DNA of 64,000 nt, taken from positions 434,001 to 498,000 of the forward strand of contig NZ_BMWE01000002.1 in the NCBI RefSeq assembly GCF_014651075.1. Direction: 5' to 3'. The notes beneath the pieces are model-generated. The model was not told where the DNA came from and ran no database searches. It saw nothing but the letters and a program-made list of their open reading frames with translations. Shown here piece by piece: positions 20,066 to 29,503 of this stretch (position 1 is its first letter; every line of letters begins with the position of its first letter). The position numbers and the translations under genes are program-made. This DNA comes from Streptomyces djakartensis. Lineage in GTDB: Bacteria > Actinomycetota > Actinomycetes > Streptomycetales > Streptomycetaceae.

Positions 20066-20101
20066 TGTCAGGGCCTCCGCCCCTCCCGCCGCACGCGCCC
20101 G

Positions 20102-21079
20102 TCAGTGGTCGTGTCCGCCCGGCGGCGACTCCTGCCCGTGCTCGTGCGGGTCGTACCCGGGAATCGTCCCGTCCGGCTTCTTCACCAGGAACAGCCCCAC
20201 CATCCCCATGTCGGAGTGGCTCTGCACGTGGCAGTGGTACATCCAGGCGCCGGCACCGACCCCCTCCCCCGCGATCACCTGGAAGCCGAACGAGTCGGCC
20301 GGGCCGGTGATCTTGTTGTCGATGACCTGGCTGGGGTCGTCCGGGCCGGTCAGCATGCCGGTGCGGTTGTCGGCCCAGCGATGACCGTGCATGTGGAAGG
20401 TGTGGTAGAACTCGCCGTGCGTGATCACGACGAACTCCACGCGATCGCCCACGGTGGCCTCGAAGTGCGGGCCCGAGTGCGGCGGCCTGTTGTTGATGAG
20501 CATGTCGTTGAAGACGACGGTGTGTGTCCGGTCGGGCAGGACGTCGCCCTTGCGGCGGACGATGACCGGGCCGTACAGGCCCTTCTGCAGGCCCCGCGTG
20601 CCGTGTTCGGTGCCGACGACGTGGTCGTGGTAATGCCAGTAGCCCGCGCTGCCCGCCCGCCAGGTGCCGTCCTTGCGGCGGCCGGGGGCGTGGGTGCGCC
20701 AGGTGTAGGTGCGCGTGCCGCCCGGCTCGACGTGACTGCGGTTCAGTTTCGTGCCGTCGCTGGTGATTTCGTAGTCCAGGCCGTGGACGTGCAGGCTCAC
20801 CGCGACGTCCATCGTGTTCTCGAACTCGATGTGGAGCGTGTCGCCCTCGTTGAGCTCGATGAGCGGACCCGGGATGCTCGCCTTGCCCTTCTCCAGGCCG
20901 TAGCCCATCTGACCGTCGGCCAGCTTCTCCGCGTACAGCTTGATCCGCTTGACCTCGCCCCCGGCGGGGGCCGTCCTCGCCGGCCTGTCGGCGCCGACGG
21001 CCTCCGGAGCCACGGACAGCGATGCCGCGGCGGCCGCCCCGCCCAGCAGCACACCCCGGTTGAAGCTGCGTCTGTCCAT
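20102..21079 (-). CDS. Two-domain small laccase (SLAC-type multicopper oxidase), Tat-exported
   Basis: A 325-residue extracellular multicopper oxidase that oxidises phenolics with reduction of O2 to water. The N-terminus is a Tat signal ([20 protein letters not shown]). The copper ligands correspond to those of S. coelicolor small laccase with a constant offset of five: His97/99, His149/151/153, His226 with His229/231, then the H-C-H motif at 282-284, His288 and Met293. It has two cupredoxin domains instead of three, so the active form should be a trimer. The C-terminus is His/Glu/Asp-rich ([15 protein letters not shown]). It is divergent from the PQQ-dehydrogenase/cupredoxin pair, which makes a functional link plausible. 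Confidence 0.93.
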   Translation of the reverse strand: MDRRSFNRGVLLGGAAAAASLSVAPEAVGADRPARTAPAGGEVKRIKLYAEKLADGQMGYGLEKGKASIPGPLIELNEGDTLHIEFENTMDVAVSLHVHGLDYEITSDGTKLNRSHVEPGGTRTYTWRTHAPGRRKDGTWRAGSAGYWHYHDHVVGTEHGTRGLQKGLYGPVIVRRKGDVLPDRTHTVVFNDMLINNRPPHSGPHFEATVGDRVEFVVITHGEFYHTFHMHGHRWADNRTGMLTGPDDPSQVIDNKITGPADSFGFQVIAGEGVGAGAWMYHCHVQSHSDMGMVGLFLVKKPDGTIPGYDPHEHGQESPPGGHDH

Positions 21080-21266
21080 GCGGAACTCCCCACCCTGGTC
21101 AGGCTTTTACGGAGGCGTACCTGTGATGAACCGGTGCGACGGTACCGGTCGCCCTCCCGTTTATCCACACTCAAGACAAAGTTGATGGCATCCCGGTCAT
21201 AGGTATTGGCGGGACGGGCAAAGGGGTTTAGCTTCCTTGGCGGTGTTGCTGACCGAGGAGGTGCCC

Positions 21267-23747
21267 GTGCACTTGCGAGGGCCGAGCAAGAGAAGACGTC
21301 TCCGGGCGGCCTCCATGGCCGCCGGGGTCGTGACCGCCGGACTGCTGTCGGGGCCGGCCGCCGATGCGGCGCCCTATCCGGAACCCCCGCTGACAACGAT
21401 GTCGATCAAGTCGCCGCCGGGCGGCGCGAACGTCCGGGTGCTGATCTTCCACGGTTCCGCGGCGGCCGGGGAGGAGTCGCCGGTGGTGAACGCCGGCATC
21501 GAGGCGATCGAGGACATCGGCCTGTCGGGCCCGGCCGACCACCGCTTCAAGGTGCAGGCCACCGACGACGCCTCGGTGTTCACCGACGAGGCGAAGCTCG
21601 GCCGCTTCAACACGATCGTGTTCCTGACCGGCGGGGGCGATGTCCTCGACGCGGAGCAGGAGGCGGGCCTGGAGGCGTACATGGAGGCCGGCGGCGGATT
21701 CGTCGGCATCCATGACGCGGCGCGCGCGGAGCCGTACTCGGACTGGTTCACCCAACTGGTGGGCGCCCGCCCGGCCGCGTCGAGCCCGGCGGCCGTCCAG
21801 CGCGCGACCGTCGAGGTCGGCGACCGCCGGCACCCGGCCACCAAGGACCTGCCGGTGCAGTGGAAACGCCCGGACCAGTGGCTGAACTGGGTGAAGAACC
21901 CGTCGGGAGAGGTCCATACGGTGGCCCGGGTCCGGGAATCGACCTACCAGCCCGGGTCGGGCTCCAACGGCTGGGACCATCCGGTCAGCTGGTGCCGCGA
22001 CTACGACGGCGGCCGCTCCTTCTACACCGGCATGGGTGGCACGGTGTCGTCCTACGACGAGACCGACTTCCGGGCGCACCTGCGCGGTGCGCTGATGTGG
22101 ACGACCCGGCTGGAGCAGGCCGACTGCAAGGCGACCATCAACGCCAACTACACGGCGGAGCGCCTGACCAGGCCCAACCAGCCGGGGCAGAACGACCAGA
22201 TCGGCGAACCGCACGGGCTGGTCACCGCGCCCGACGGCCGGGTGTTCTACATCGGCCGCGGCGGCGCGGACTCCTCGCAGCCCGTGATCACCGACTGGAA
22301 CAACCCCGACATCGGCAAGGGCAAGGGCGAGATCCACGTCTACGACCCTCAGACCAAGCGGGTCACCCTGGCCGGGACGCTCACCGTCTTCGGCAACAAG
22401 GGCGGCGGCGACGAGCTGGTCAAGGTCGAGGAGGGCCTGCTCGGCATCGAGCTGGACCCGGGGTTCGCCCGGAACGGCTGGGTGTACCTGCACTACACGC
22501 CCCACTCCCGGATCAACCGCGACACGCGGATGGCCGAGCGGCGGGTCTCCCGGTTCACCCTCGACCAGGCCACCGGCAAGCTGGACCTGTCCAGTGAGAA
22601 GGTCCTGCTGAAGTGGCCGGTGCAGATCCACAGCTGCTGCCACGCCGGCGGCGGGATGGCCTGGGACTCCAAGGGAAATCTGTACATCGCCACCGGTGAC
22701 AACAACTCCAGCGGCTTCAGCGGCGGTTACTCGGGCAACAACCCGGAGCCGAGCTACAAGGGCGTGTCCTTCGCGGACGCGCGCCGCACGGCCGGCAACA
22801 CCAACAACCTCAACGGCAAGATCCTGCGCATCCACCCGGAGCCGGACGGCACGTACACGCTGCCCGAGGGCAACCTCTTCACCGGGAAGGAGACGGACGA
22901 GGGCGGCGGCAAGACGCGCGGCGAGATCTATGTGATGGGCGTGCGGAACCCGGCGCGCATCTTCGTCGACCGGTCGACCGACGTGCTGTACGCGGGCTGG
23001 GTCGGCCCGGACGCGAGCGCGCCCTCGACGACCTGGGGTCCGGCCAAGTACGACACGTTCGCCGCGATCACCAGGGCGGGCAACCGCGGCTGGCCGTTCT
23101 GCATGGGCAACAAGCAGCCCTACCGCGACCGCGGTCTGCCGGACCCGTCCAAGCCGCTGGGCTGGTACGACTGCGACCACCCTAGGAACGAGTCGCCGAA
23201 CAACGACGGACTGGTCAACCTGCCGCCGGTGACCGGCAACAACATCTGGTACTCGCCCTCGGGCGGGGCGCCGGACTACCCGCGGGACGCGAACGGGGTC
23301 CCCTCCTACAAGCCGGAGGAGGCCACCTACCGGCTGCCCTGGCTGAAGGGCGGCGGCCAGGCGGCCATGAACGGGCCGGTGTACCGGTCCGACGCGGTCG
23401 CGGCCGACAGCACCGTCAAGTGGCCGGCCTACTGGGACGGCAAGTGGTTCGTCGGCGACTTCTACGACGCCGACCAGCCGCGCAACGCGGTGCTCATGGA
23501 CCCGAAGACGCAGGGCGACGGTGGCCTGCCCGTGCACTCGGAGTCGCTGAAGAGGATCGTGCCGACCGGCAACGACGGCATCAGGAACCTCATGGACTGG
23601 AAGTTCGGCCCGGACGGGGCGCTGTACGTCCTCGACTACGGACGCGGCTTCTTCACCTCGGACTCCAAGTCGGCTCTGTGGCGGGTCACGTACAAGGGCG
23701 GCGGGCCCACCCCGGCCGCCGGTCAGCTGGCGAGGGGGACCGAGTGA
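21267..23747 (+). CDS. Secreted ThuA domain + PQQ-dependent sugar (glucose/sorbosone) dehydrogenase fusion
   Basis: An 826-residue exported fusion protein. A basic signal peptide (RGPSKRRRLRAASMAAG, then a hydrophobic run) ends in ADAAPYP. Residues 50-285 form a ThuA/trehalose-utilisation glutaminase-like domain (VRVLIFHGSAAAG, FNTIVFLTGGGDVLD, GGGFVGIHDAAR). Residues 298-805 form a soluble PQQ-type beta-propeller of the glucose/sorbosone dehydrogenase family (GEPHGLVTAPDGRVFYIGRGG, GLLGIELDPGFARNGWVYL, KILRIHPEPDG, IFVDRSTDVLYAGWVGPD). The start is GTG 21267, 6 nt after GAGGAG. ThuA proteins are linked to 3-keto-sugar metabolism, so the fusion may oxidise or process glycosides outside the cell. 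It overlaps the next gene by 4 nt (GTGA). Confidence 0.87.
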   Translation: MHLRGPSKRRRLRAASMAAGVVTAGLLSGPAADAAPYPEPPLTTMSIKSPPGGANVRVLIFHGSAAAGEESPVVNAGIEAIEDIGLSGPADHRFKVQATDDASVFTDEAKLGRFNTIVFLTGGGDVLDAEQEAGLEAYMEAGGGFVGIHDAARAEPYSDWFTQLVGARPAASSPAAVQRATVEVGDRRHPATKDLPVQWKRPDQWLNWVKNPSGEVHTVARVRESTYQPGSGSNGWDHPVSWCRDYDGGRSFYTGMGGTVSSYDETDFRAHLRGALMWTTRLEQADCKATINANYTAERLTRPNQPGQNDQIGEPHGLVTAPDGRVFYIGRGGADSSQPVITDWNNPDIGKGKGEIHVYDPQTKRVTLAGTLTVFGNKGGGDELVKVEEGLLGIELDPGFARNGWVYLHYTPHSRINRDTRMAERRVSRFTLDQATGKLDLSSEKVLLKWPVQIHSCCHAGGGMAWDSKGNLYIATGDNNSSGFSGGYSGNNPEPSYKGVSFADARRTAGNTNNLNGKILRIHPEPDGTYTLPEGNLFTGKETDEGGGKTRGEIYVMGVRNPARIFVDRSTDVLYAGWVGPDASAPSTTWGPAKYDTFAAITRAGNRGWPFCMGNKQPYRDRGLPDPSKPLGWYDCDHPRNESPNNDGLVNLPPVTGNNIWYSPSGGAPDYPRDANGVPSYKPEEATYRLPWLKGGGQAAMNGPVYRSDAVAADSTVKWPAYWDGKWFVGDFYDADQPRNAVLMDPKTQGDGGLPVHSESLKRIVPTGNDGIRNLMDWKFGPDGALYVLDYGRGFFTSDSKSALWRVTYKGGGPTPAAGQLARGTE

Positions 23748-25936
23748 TCCGGCAGCGAAGAATCTGGGCCGCCCTGCTGGCCGCCCTGCTCGTGATGCTC
23801 GGCGTGCAGGCGCTGCCCGCCGCCGGGCAGGCACAGGCACCGGCCGCGGAACAGGTGCTCACCTGGACGGCCGGCAACGACATCGACAAGTACCTGTCGG
23901 CGCCGCAGACGGCGGTCGCCGGTCGGGCCACCATCGTCTTCGAGAACAGCGCGGCCACCGGCAACACCACGGGCATGCCGCACACGCTGACGTTCGTCAC
24001 CAGCGATCCCGAGTTCAACAGCGACGTGCAGCTCAACATCCTCGCCAATCCGAACGACGCCCAGGGCGGCAAGCACACCGCCCAGGTCACGCTCACGCCG
24101 GGCCGGTACTTCTACCACTGCACGATCCCCGGCCACGGCCAGATGCAGGGCATCCTGACGGTGACCGAGGGCACGGGTGAGGACACCACCGCGCCCGAGG
24201 TTTCGGCGCACGTGAGCGGCACGCAGAACACGCAGGGCCAGTACGTCGGCTCCGCGAGCGTGGCCCTGCACGCCACCGACGAGGGCGGGTCCGGTCTCGA
24301 CCGGATCGAGTACGCGCTCGGCGCCGCGGGTGCCTGGCAGCCGTACACCGCGCCGGTCGTGGTCGACCAGGTCGGCGAGCACACGGTCCGCTACCGGGCC
24401 TTCGACAAGGCGGGCAACGTCTCCGCCGAGAAGAGCACCGCGTTCACGGTCGTGGCACCGCAGTCGGACGACACCACCGCGCCGGATACCTCGGCGACGG
24501 TGACCGGGGAACGTGATCAGGGCGGGGCGTACATCGCCATGGCGACGGTCACCGTCTCCGCGTCCGACACCGGCTCCGGGGTCAACACGATCGAGTACGC
24601 GATCGGCTCCAGCGCCTGGCGGACCTACACCGCGCCGGTGATGGTGCACGAGGTGGGCGAACACACCGTCCGCTACCGGGCCACCGACAAGGCGGGCAAC
24701 GTGGCGGCCGAGAAGAGCGTGCGGTTCACGGTCGTGGCGGCGCCGCCGCAGGACACCACCCCGCCGGTGACGGGCGTGGCCGTGGAGGGCACGAGGAACT
24801 CCGCGGGGGCGTACGTCAACAGCGCCCGGGTGACCGTCACGGCGACCGACGAGCACGGCTCGGGCGTCGAGAGGATCGAGTACTCGCTGGACGGAGGGCC
24901 TTATCTCGCCTACTCGGCGCCGGTGGTGGTCGACCGGGCGGGCGCGCACACGGTGGCCTACCGGGCGACGGACAAGGCCGGCAACACCGCGGCGGCCCGC
25001 ACGGTGACCTTCACGGTCGTCTCCGGGCAGGTTCCGGCGCCGGACTGCCCGGAGTACGACGAGCGGCTGACGGTGATCGTCGGCACGGTCGACTCGGGCG
25101 TGCGCAACCGGGTCACCGACAACCGCTGCCGGATCGGCGAGCTGATCGAGGACGAGAGGGAGTGGACGTCCCACGCGCTGTTCCTCAAGCACGTGACGTC
25201 CGTCCTCGACGGGCTGCTGAAGGAAGGGGTCGTCGACCAGCGGGAGTCCATGGCGATCCGGAAGGCTGCCCGCCAGTCGGGGATCGGCAGGCCGGGGCAG
25301 ACCGAGGGCTACCGCGCGCTCTTCGACGGCACCGCCGAGTCCCTCGGCAAGTGGCAGCAGGTGGGCGGCGGATCGTTCGGGCTGAACCCGGACGGGACGA
25401 TCACCTCCAGCACCACCACGCCCGGCATGGGCATGCTGTGGTTCCCGCAGCGCAAGTACGGCGACTTCTCGCTGAAGCTCCAGTGGCGTGACGACGCGCC
25501 CGGCACCGGGAACGCCAACTCGGGCGTCTTCGTGCGCTTTCCCTGGGTCCACGACCACCCGGAGGAGCCCCGGCCCGAGTGGGTCGCCATCAAGTACGGG
25601 CACGAGGTGCAGGTGCTCGACCGGCCCGACGGCGACATGTACAAGACGGGCTCGGTCTACGGTTTCGACCGGGTGGGTCTCGCCGGTGCCGGCGTGACCC
25701 AGAAGGGCACCTGGAACGACTACGAGATCCGCGTGGAGGGCCAGCACTTCTCGGTGTTCCGCAACGGTGTGCTGATCAACGAGTTCGACAACACCGGCGG
25801 CCAGGAGTTCACCCCGCCCCGCTCGGACGACCCGGGCACGGACGGGCGGCGCTTCTCCTCGGGCTACATCGGGCTCCAGGTCCACGGCACGACGGACGTG
25901 GTCTCGTACCGCGACATCCGGATCAAGGAGTTGTAG
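23744..25936 (+). CDS. Secreted cupredoxin + Ig-like repeats + DUF1080 (3-keto-disaccharide hydrolase) protein
   Basis: A 730-residue exported multidomain protein. It has a signal peptide (to about 30) and a plastocyanin-like cupredoxin domain (35-135) with type 1 copper ligands in MPHTLTF and YHCTIPGHGQM. Three OmpL47/Ig-like repeats of about 95 residues follow (about 148, 245 and 342 onward), each with GSGLDRIEYAL-like and GEHTVRYRAFDKAGN-like motifs. After a helical linker (435-510) comes a C-terminal DUF1080 LamG-like domain (YRALFDGTAESLGKWQ, NSGVFVRFPW, EVQVLDRP, YIGLQVHG). DUF1080 members cleave 3-keto-glycosides. Translational coupling to the PQQ-dehydrogenase (GTGA overlap) implies one pathway; the cupredoxin could carry its electrons. 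The 3' end overlaps the convergent gene by 14 nt. Confidence 0.87.
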   Translation: MIRQRRIWAALLAALLVMLGVQALPAAGQAQAPAAEQVLTWTAGNDIDKYLSAPQTAVAGRATIVFENSAATGNTTGMPHTLTFVTSDPEFNSDVQLNILANPNDAQGGKHTAQVTLTPGRYFYHCTIPGHGQMQGILTVTEGTGEDTTAPEVSAHVSGTQNTQGQYVGSASVALHATDEGGSGLDRIEYALGAAGAWQPYTAPVVVDQVGEHTVRYRAFDKAGNVSAEKSTAFTVVAPQSDDTTAPDTSATVTGERDQGGAYIAMATVTVSASDTGSGVNTIEYAIGSSAWRTYTAPVMVHEVGEHTVRYRATDKAGNVAAEKSVRFTVVAAPPQDTTPPVTGVAVEGTRNSAGAYVNSARVTVTATDEHGSGVERIEYSLDGGPYLAYSAPVVVDRAGAHTVAYRATDKAGNTAAARTVTFTVVSGQVPAPDCPEYDERLTVIVGTVDSGVRNRVTDNRCRIGELIEDEREWTSHALFLKHVTSVLDGLLKEGVVDQRESMAIRKAARQSGIGRPGQTEGYRALFDGTAESLGKWQQVGGGSFGLNPDGTITSSTTTPGMGMLWFPQRKYGDFSLKLQWRDDAPGTGNANSGVFVRFPWVHDHPEEPRPEWVAIKYGHEVQVLDRPDGDMYKTGSVYGFDRVGLAGAGVTQKGTWNDYEIRVEGQHFSVFRNGVLINEFDNTGGQEFTPPRSDDPGTDGRRFSSGYIGLQVHGTTDVVSYRDIRIKEL

Positions 25937-26954
25937 GCCCTCCGGGCGCCTTCCTGGCCCTGCTCGGCTGTACCCGCCTGGGCTCTCCCGGCATCTTCGG
26001 ATACTCGGGCGGGTACGGCAGATCTCCCAGCCCGTGGTCGTGTTCGTCGCGGCGGGCGAGGTCGAGCAGGGCCTGAAGGGAGTAGCGGCGGTCGTCCATG
26101 TCCTCGTGCACGTCGCCGAGTTCGGCGAAGCGCGCGGGCATCGTCGCGAGGTCGAAGTCCTGGGGGTGCGCGACCCCGACCTCGTCCCAGCGCAGGGGTG
26201 CTGAGACGGGGGCGTGCGGGCGGGGGCGTACGGAGTAGGCGGAGGCGATGGTGCGGTCGCGTGCCGTCTGGTTGTAGTCGATGAAGATGCGTCTGCCCCG
26301 CTCCTCCTTCCACCACTTGATCGTCACCTGGTCCGGCATCCGCCGCTCCATCTCCCGGCCCACGGCGATGGCGGCGCGCCGGACCTGGGTGAAGGTCCAG
26401 CGCGGTTCGATCGGCACGAAGACGTGCAGGCCCCGGCCGCCGGAGGTCTTGGGGAAGCCGCGCAGTCCGCCGAACTCGTCGAGCACGGAACGCAGTTCGT
26501 GGGCGGCGCGGGCGGGGTCGCCGTAGTCGGTGCCGGGCTGCGGGTCGAGGTCGATGCGCAGTTCGTCGGGGTGGTCGACGTCGTCGCGGCGGACCGGCCA
26601 GGGGTGGAACGTGAGGGTGCCGAACTGGGCGGCCCACACCACCGCGCCGACCTCGGTCGGGCACATCTCGTCGGCGCTGCGGCCGCTGGGGAAGGTGATG
26701 TGCGCGGTCGGGATCCAGTCGGGCATGTTCTTCGGCGCCCGTTTCTGGAAGAAGTTCTCCCCGTTCACCCCCTCGGGGTAGCGCTCCAGGGTGGTGGGCC
26801 GGTCGCGCAGGGCGCGCAGGATGCCGGGGCCGACGGCCAGGTAGTAGCGGGCGAGGTCCAGCTTGGTGAAGCCGCGCTCGGGGAAGAACACCTTGTCCGG
26901 GCTGGACAGCCGTACGGTCCGGCCACCCGCCTGCAGTTCCACCGCTTCACCCAT
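25923..26954 (-). CDS. LigD-type DNA primase/polymerase (AEP superfamily, stand-alone)
   Basis: A 343-residue archaeo-eukaryotic primase-like polymerase of the kind found as the LigD polymerase domain in bacterial non-homologous end joining. Catalytic metal ligands are Asp135 and Asp137 in LRIDLDPQPG, followed by the KTSGGRGLHVFVPI motif (169-182) that positions the third acidic site and the nucleotide. It has no fused ligase or phosphoesterase domain, so it resembles PrimC-type stand-alone enzymes. It is divergent from a stand-alone ligase gene across 74 nt. The start is ATG 26954 (MGEAVELQAGGRTVRLSSPDKVFFPE); an ATG at 26990 is possible. Confidence 0.9.
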   Translation of the reverse strand: MGEAVELQAGGRTVRLSSPDKVFFPERGFTKLDLARYYLAVGPGILRALRDRPTTLERYPEGVNGENFFQKRAPKNMPDWIPTAHITFPSGRSADEMCPTEVGAVVWAAQFGTLTFHPWPVRRDDVDHPDELRIDLDPQPGTDYGDPARAAHELRSVLDEFGGLRGFPKTSGGRGLHVFVPIEPRWTFTQVRRAAIAVGREMERRMPDQVTIKWWKEERGRRIFIDYNQTARDRTIASAYSVRPRPHAPVSAPLRWDEVGVAHPQDFDLATMPARFAELGDVHEDMDDRRYSLQALLDLARRDEHDHGLGDLPYPPEYPKMPGEPRRVQPSRARKAPGGPTTP

Positions 26955-27028
26955 GCTCGCCACGGTAGGCGTACCACGCATGTATCGCATATCGGGCGCA
27001 GCAGGCCAGGTAGGCGCAGAATCGACCC

Positions 27029-28093
27029 ATGGATCTGCCGGTGATGCCTCCTGTGCTGCCGATGCTCGCCAAGTCCGTGGCGGCGATTCCGGCGGGCATG
27101 CAGTACGAGGCGAAGTGGGACGGTTTCCGGGCGATCGTGTTCCGCGACGGGGACGAGGTGGAGCTCGGCAGCCGTACCGGTAAGCCCCTGACCAGGTATT
27201 TTCCCGAGCTGGTGGCGGCGGTGCGGGAACGGTTGCCGGAGCGCTGTGTGGTCGACGGGGAGATCGTGATCGCGCGGGAGGGGCATCTGGACTTCGACGC
27301 CCTGACGGAGCGGATCCATCCGGCCGACTCGCGGGTGCGGACGCTGGCCGAGCGGACGCCCGCGTCCCTGGTCGTCTTCGACCTGCTGGCGCTGGGGGAC
27401 GAGTCGCTGATGGGCGCGGAGCTGACCGAGCGTCGGGAGCTGCTGGCCAGGGAGCTGTCCGGGGTGGCGGCGCCGGTGCACCTGGCTCCGGCTACGACGG
27501 ACATCGAGGTGGCGCGGCAGTGGTTCGAGGAGTACGAGGGGGCGGGGCTGGACGGTGTCATCGCCAAGCCGCTGACCGTGCGCTACCGCCCGGACGAGCG
27601 CGCCATGTTCAAGATCAAGCACGAGCGGACGGCGGACGTGGTCGTCGCCGGGTACCGCCTGCACAAGAGCGGCCCCGTCGTCGGCTCGCTGCTGCTGGGC
27701 CTGTACGACGACCGGGGCGCCCTCCAGCACGTGGGCGTCTCCGCCGCGTTCCCGATGAAGCGGCGTGCCGAGCTGGTGGCGGAGCTGGAGCCGCTGCGCA
27801 TGGACGACGTGCAGGGCCATCCGTGGGCGGCCTGGGCGGACGAGGCCGCCCACGAGAAGGCCCGGCTGCCGGGGGCGCCGAGCCGCTGGTCGGGCCGTAA
27901 GGACCTGTCGTGGGTGCCGCTGCGGCCGGAGCGGGTGGCCGAGGTGGCGTACGACCACATGGAGAACGGGCAGCGCTTCCGGCACACCGCCCGTTTCCGG
28001 CGCTGGCGGCCGGACCGGACTCCCGAGAGCTGCACCTACGCGCAGCTGGAGGAGCCCGTCCGCTACGACCTGGCGGAGATCCTCGGCTCCTGA
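27029..28093 (+). CDS. ligC: ATP-dependent DNA ligase (LigC type)
   Basis: A 354-residue ATP-dependent DNA ligase. The adenylation domain contains the KxDG motif in YEAKWDGFRA with nucleophile Lys29, then ERCVVDGEIV and LVVFDLLALG, and motif V as FKIKHERTADVVVAGY. A C-terminal OB-fold follows (about 215-330). It has no polymerase or nuclease domain. Together with the divergent AEP polymerase it forms a split LigD-like system, as described for mycobacterial LigC/PrimC, which acts in gap-filling repair rather than classical Ku-LigD joining. No ku gene is present in this window. It ends 8 nt before the convergent alcohol dehydrogenase gene. Confidence 0.92.
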   Translation: MDLPVMPPVLPMLAKSVAAIPAGMQYEAKWDGFRAIVFRDGDEVELGSRTGKPLTRYFPELVAAVRERLPERCVVDGEIVIAREGHLDFDALTERIHPADSRVRTLAERTPASLVVFDLLALGDESLMGAELTERRELLARELSGVAAPVHLAPATTDIEVARQWFEEYEGAGLDGVIAKPLTVRYRPDERAMFKIKHERTADVVVAGYRLHKSGPVVGSLLLGLYDDRGALQHVGVSAAFPMKRRAELVAELEPLRMDDVQGHPWAAWADEAAHEKARLPGAPSRWSGRKDLSWVPLRPERVAEVAYDHMENGQRFRHTARFRRWRPDRTPESCTYAQLEEPVRYDLAEILGS

Positions 28094-28100
28094 CAGCAGG

Positions 28101-29291
28101 TCAGGGCTGCATCAGCACCTTGACCGCGCCGTCCTCCTTGCGCTGGAACATCTCGTAGGCGCGCGGGGCCTCGGACAGCGGCACCCGGTGGGTGGCGAAG
28201 TCGTCGACGCCGAGCGGGTCCTCGTCGGTCAGGTACGGGATGATGTCGTCGCTCCAGCGGCGGACGTTGGCCTGCCCCATCCGCATCTGGATCTGCTTGT
28301 CGAACAGGGTGAGCATCGGCATCGGGTCCGCCGTGCCGCCGTAGACACCGGACAGCGAGATGGTGCCGCCGCGGCGCACCAGGTCGATCGCGGTGTGGAG
28401 GGCGGCGAGCCGGTCGACGCTGAAGCGTTCGGCGAACGGTCCGCTGATCTTGCGCGGCAGCATCGCCGAGGCCGTCTGGGCGAGCTTGGCCGCCGCGCTG
28501 CCGTGGGCCTCGGTGCCGACCGCGTCGATCACGGCGTCGGGTCCGCGTCCGTCGGTCTCGTCGCGGATCGCGGCCACGAGTTCCTTCTCGTTGTCGAACG
28601 ACCTGAGGTCGTACGTCTCCACGCCCCGCGAGCGGGCCCGGCGCAGCCGCTCAGGCACCAGGTCCACGCCGAAGACGCGTCCGGCGCCGCGCACCTGGGC
28701 GATTCGGCACGCCATGTCACCGATGGGTCCGAGACCGAGCACGGCGACGCTGCCGCCCTGCGGGACGTCGGCGTAGACGACCGCCTGCCAGGCGGTGGGC
28801 AGCACGTCGGAAAGGTAGACGAACCGGTCGTCGGACGGGCCTTCGGGAACCTTGATCGGGCCGAACTGGGCCTGCGGGACGCGCAGGTACTCGGCCTGGG
28901 CACCCGGCACGGCGCCGTACAGGCGGGTGTAGCCGAACAGGGCGGCGCCCATGCCCTCGCCGTGGACCTGGGTGGTCTCGCACTGGGTGGGCAGGCCGGT
29001 CAGACACATCCAGCAGTTGCCGCAGGCGATCTGGAACGGGACCACGACCCGGTCCCCCACCTGGAGGTCCGGGACGCCCGCTCCGACCTCCTCGACGATG
29101 CCCATGGGTTCATGGCCGAGGATGTCGCCCGGGGTCATGAACGGCGTGAGCACTTCGTACAGGTGCAGGTCGGAGCCGCACAGCCCGCTGGAGGTGATCC
29201 GGATGATCGCGTCCGTCGGCTCCTCGATCTTCGGATCGGGCACGTTCTCCACCCGCACGTCCCGTTTGCCCTGCCAGGTCACTGCCCTCAT
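28101..29291 (-). CDS. Zinc-dependent alcohol dehydrogenase (formaldehyde-dehydrogenase-like MDR)
   Basis: A 396-residue medium-chain dehydrogenase/reductase. The N-terminal catalytic zinc site is GLCGSDLHLYE with GHEPMGIVEEVG, and the structural-zinc-like cluster is reduced to FQIACGNCWMCLTGLPTQC. The Rossmann motif is VAVLGLGPIGDMACRIAQ. The long form, with an insertion after the zinc region and the segment SFDNEKELVAAIRDETDGRGPD, matches the glutathione-independent formaldehyde dehydrogenase-like group. The substrate is unknown. It is monocistronic and convergent with the ligase gene. Confidence 0.87.
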   Translation of the reverse strand: MRAVTWQGKRDVRVENVPDPKIEEPTDAIIRITSSGLCGSDLHLYEVLTPFMTPGDILGHEPMGIVEEVGAGVPDLQVGDRVVVPFQIACGNCWMCLTGLPTQCETTQVHGEGMGAALFGYTRLYGAVPGAQAEYLRVPQAQFGPIKVPEGPSDDRFVYLSDVLPTAWQAVVYADVPQGGSVAVLGLGPIGDMACRIAQVRGAGRVFGVDLVPERLRRARSRGVETYDLRSFDNEKELVAAIRDETDGRGPDAVIDAVGTEAHGSAAAKLAQTASAMLPRKISGPFAERFSVDRLAALHTAIDLVRRGGTISLSGVYGGTADPMPMLTLFDKQIQMRMGQANVRRWSDDIIPYLTDEDPLGVDDFATHRVPLSEAPRAYEMFQRKEDGAVKVLMQP

Positions 29292-29503
29292 CGCCTCGCG
29301 CTCCCTCCGTAGCGTGCGCGTCGGTCGTACGGCGAGGCCCGAGTACCCGGGCGTTCCGTGTGCAACCTTGCGCCGATCGATGGACGAAACGGAGATTCTC
29401 CGTCAGGAACCACTCCTGTGGTCATTCGCAGGCATATAAGAGCACAATCAGGGTGAATCGATGATATTGGGCTGTGGTGGCGACGGTGATCTCGGGACGA
29501 GGG

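Noticed and set aside
19028..21202. 724-residue plus-strand frame over LacI and laccase genes
   Set aside because: Antisense shadow of two well-defined minus-strand genes.
21228..23840. 870-residue minus-strand frame opposite the ThuA/PQQ dehydrogenase
   Set aside because: Composition is that of an antisense shadow (Val/Arg/Gly/His-rich, no domain), and the plus strand has an obvious secreted enzyme.
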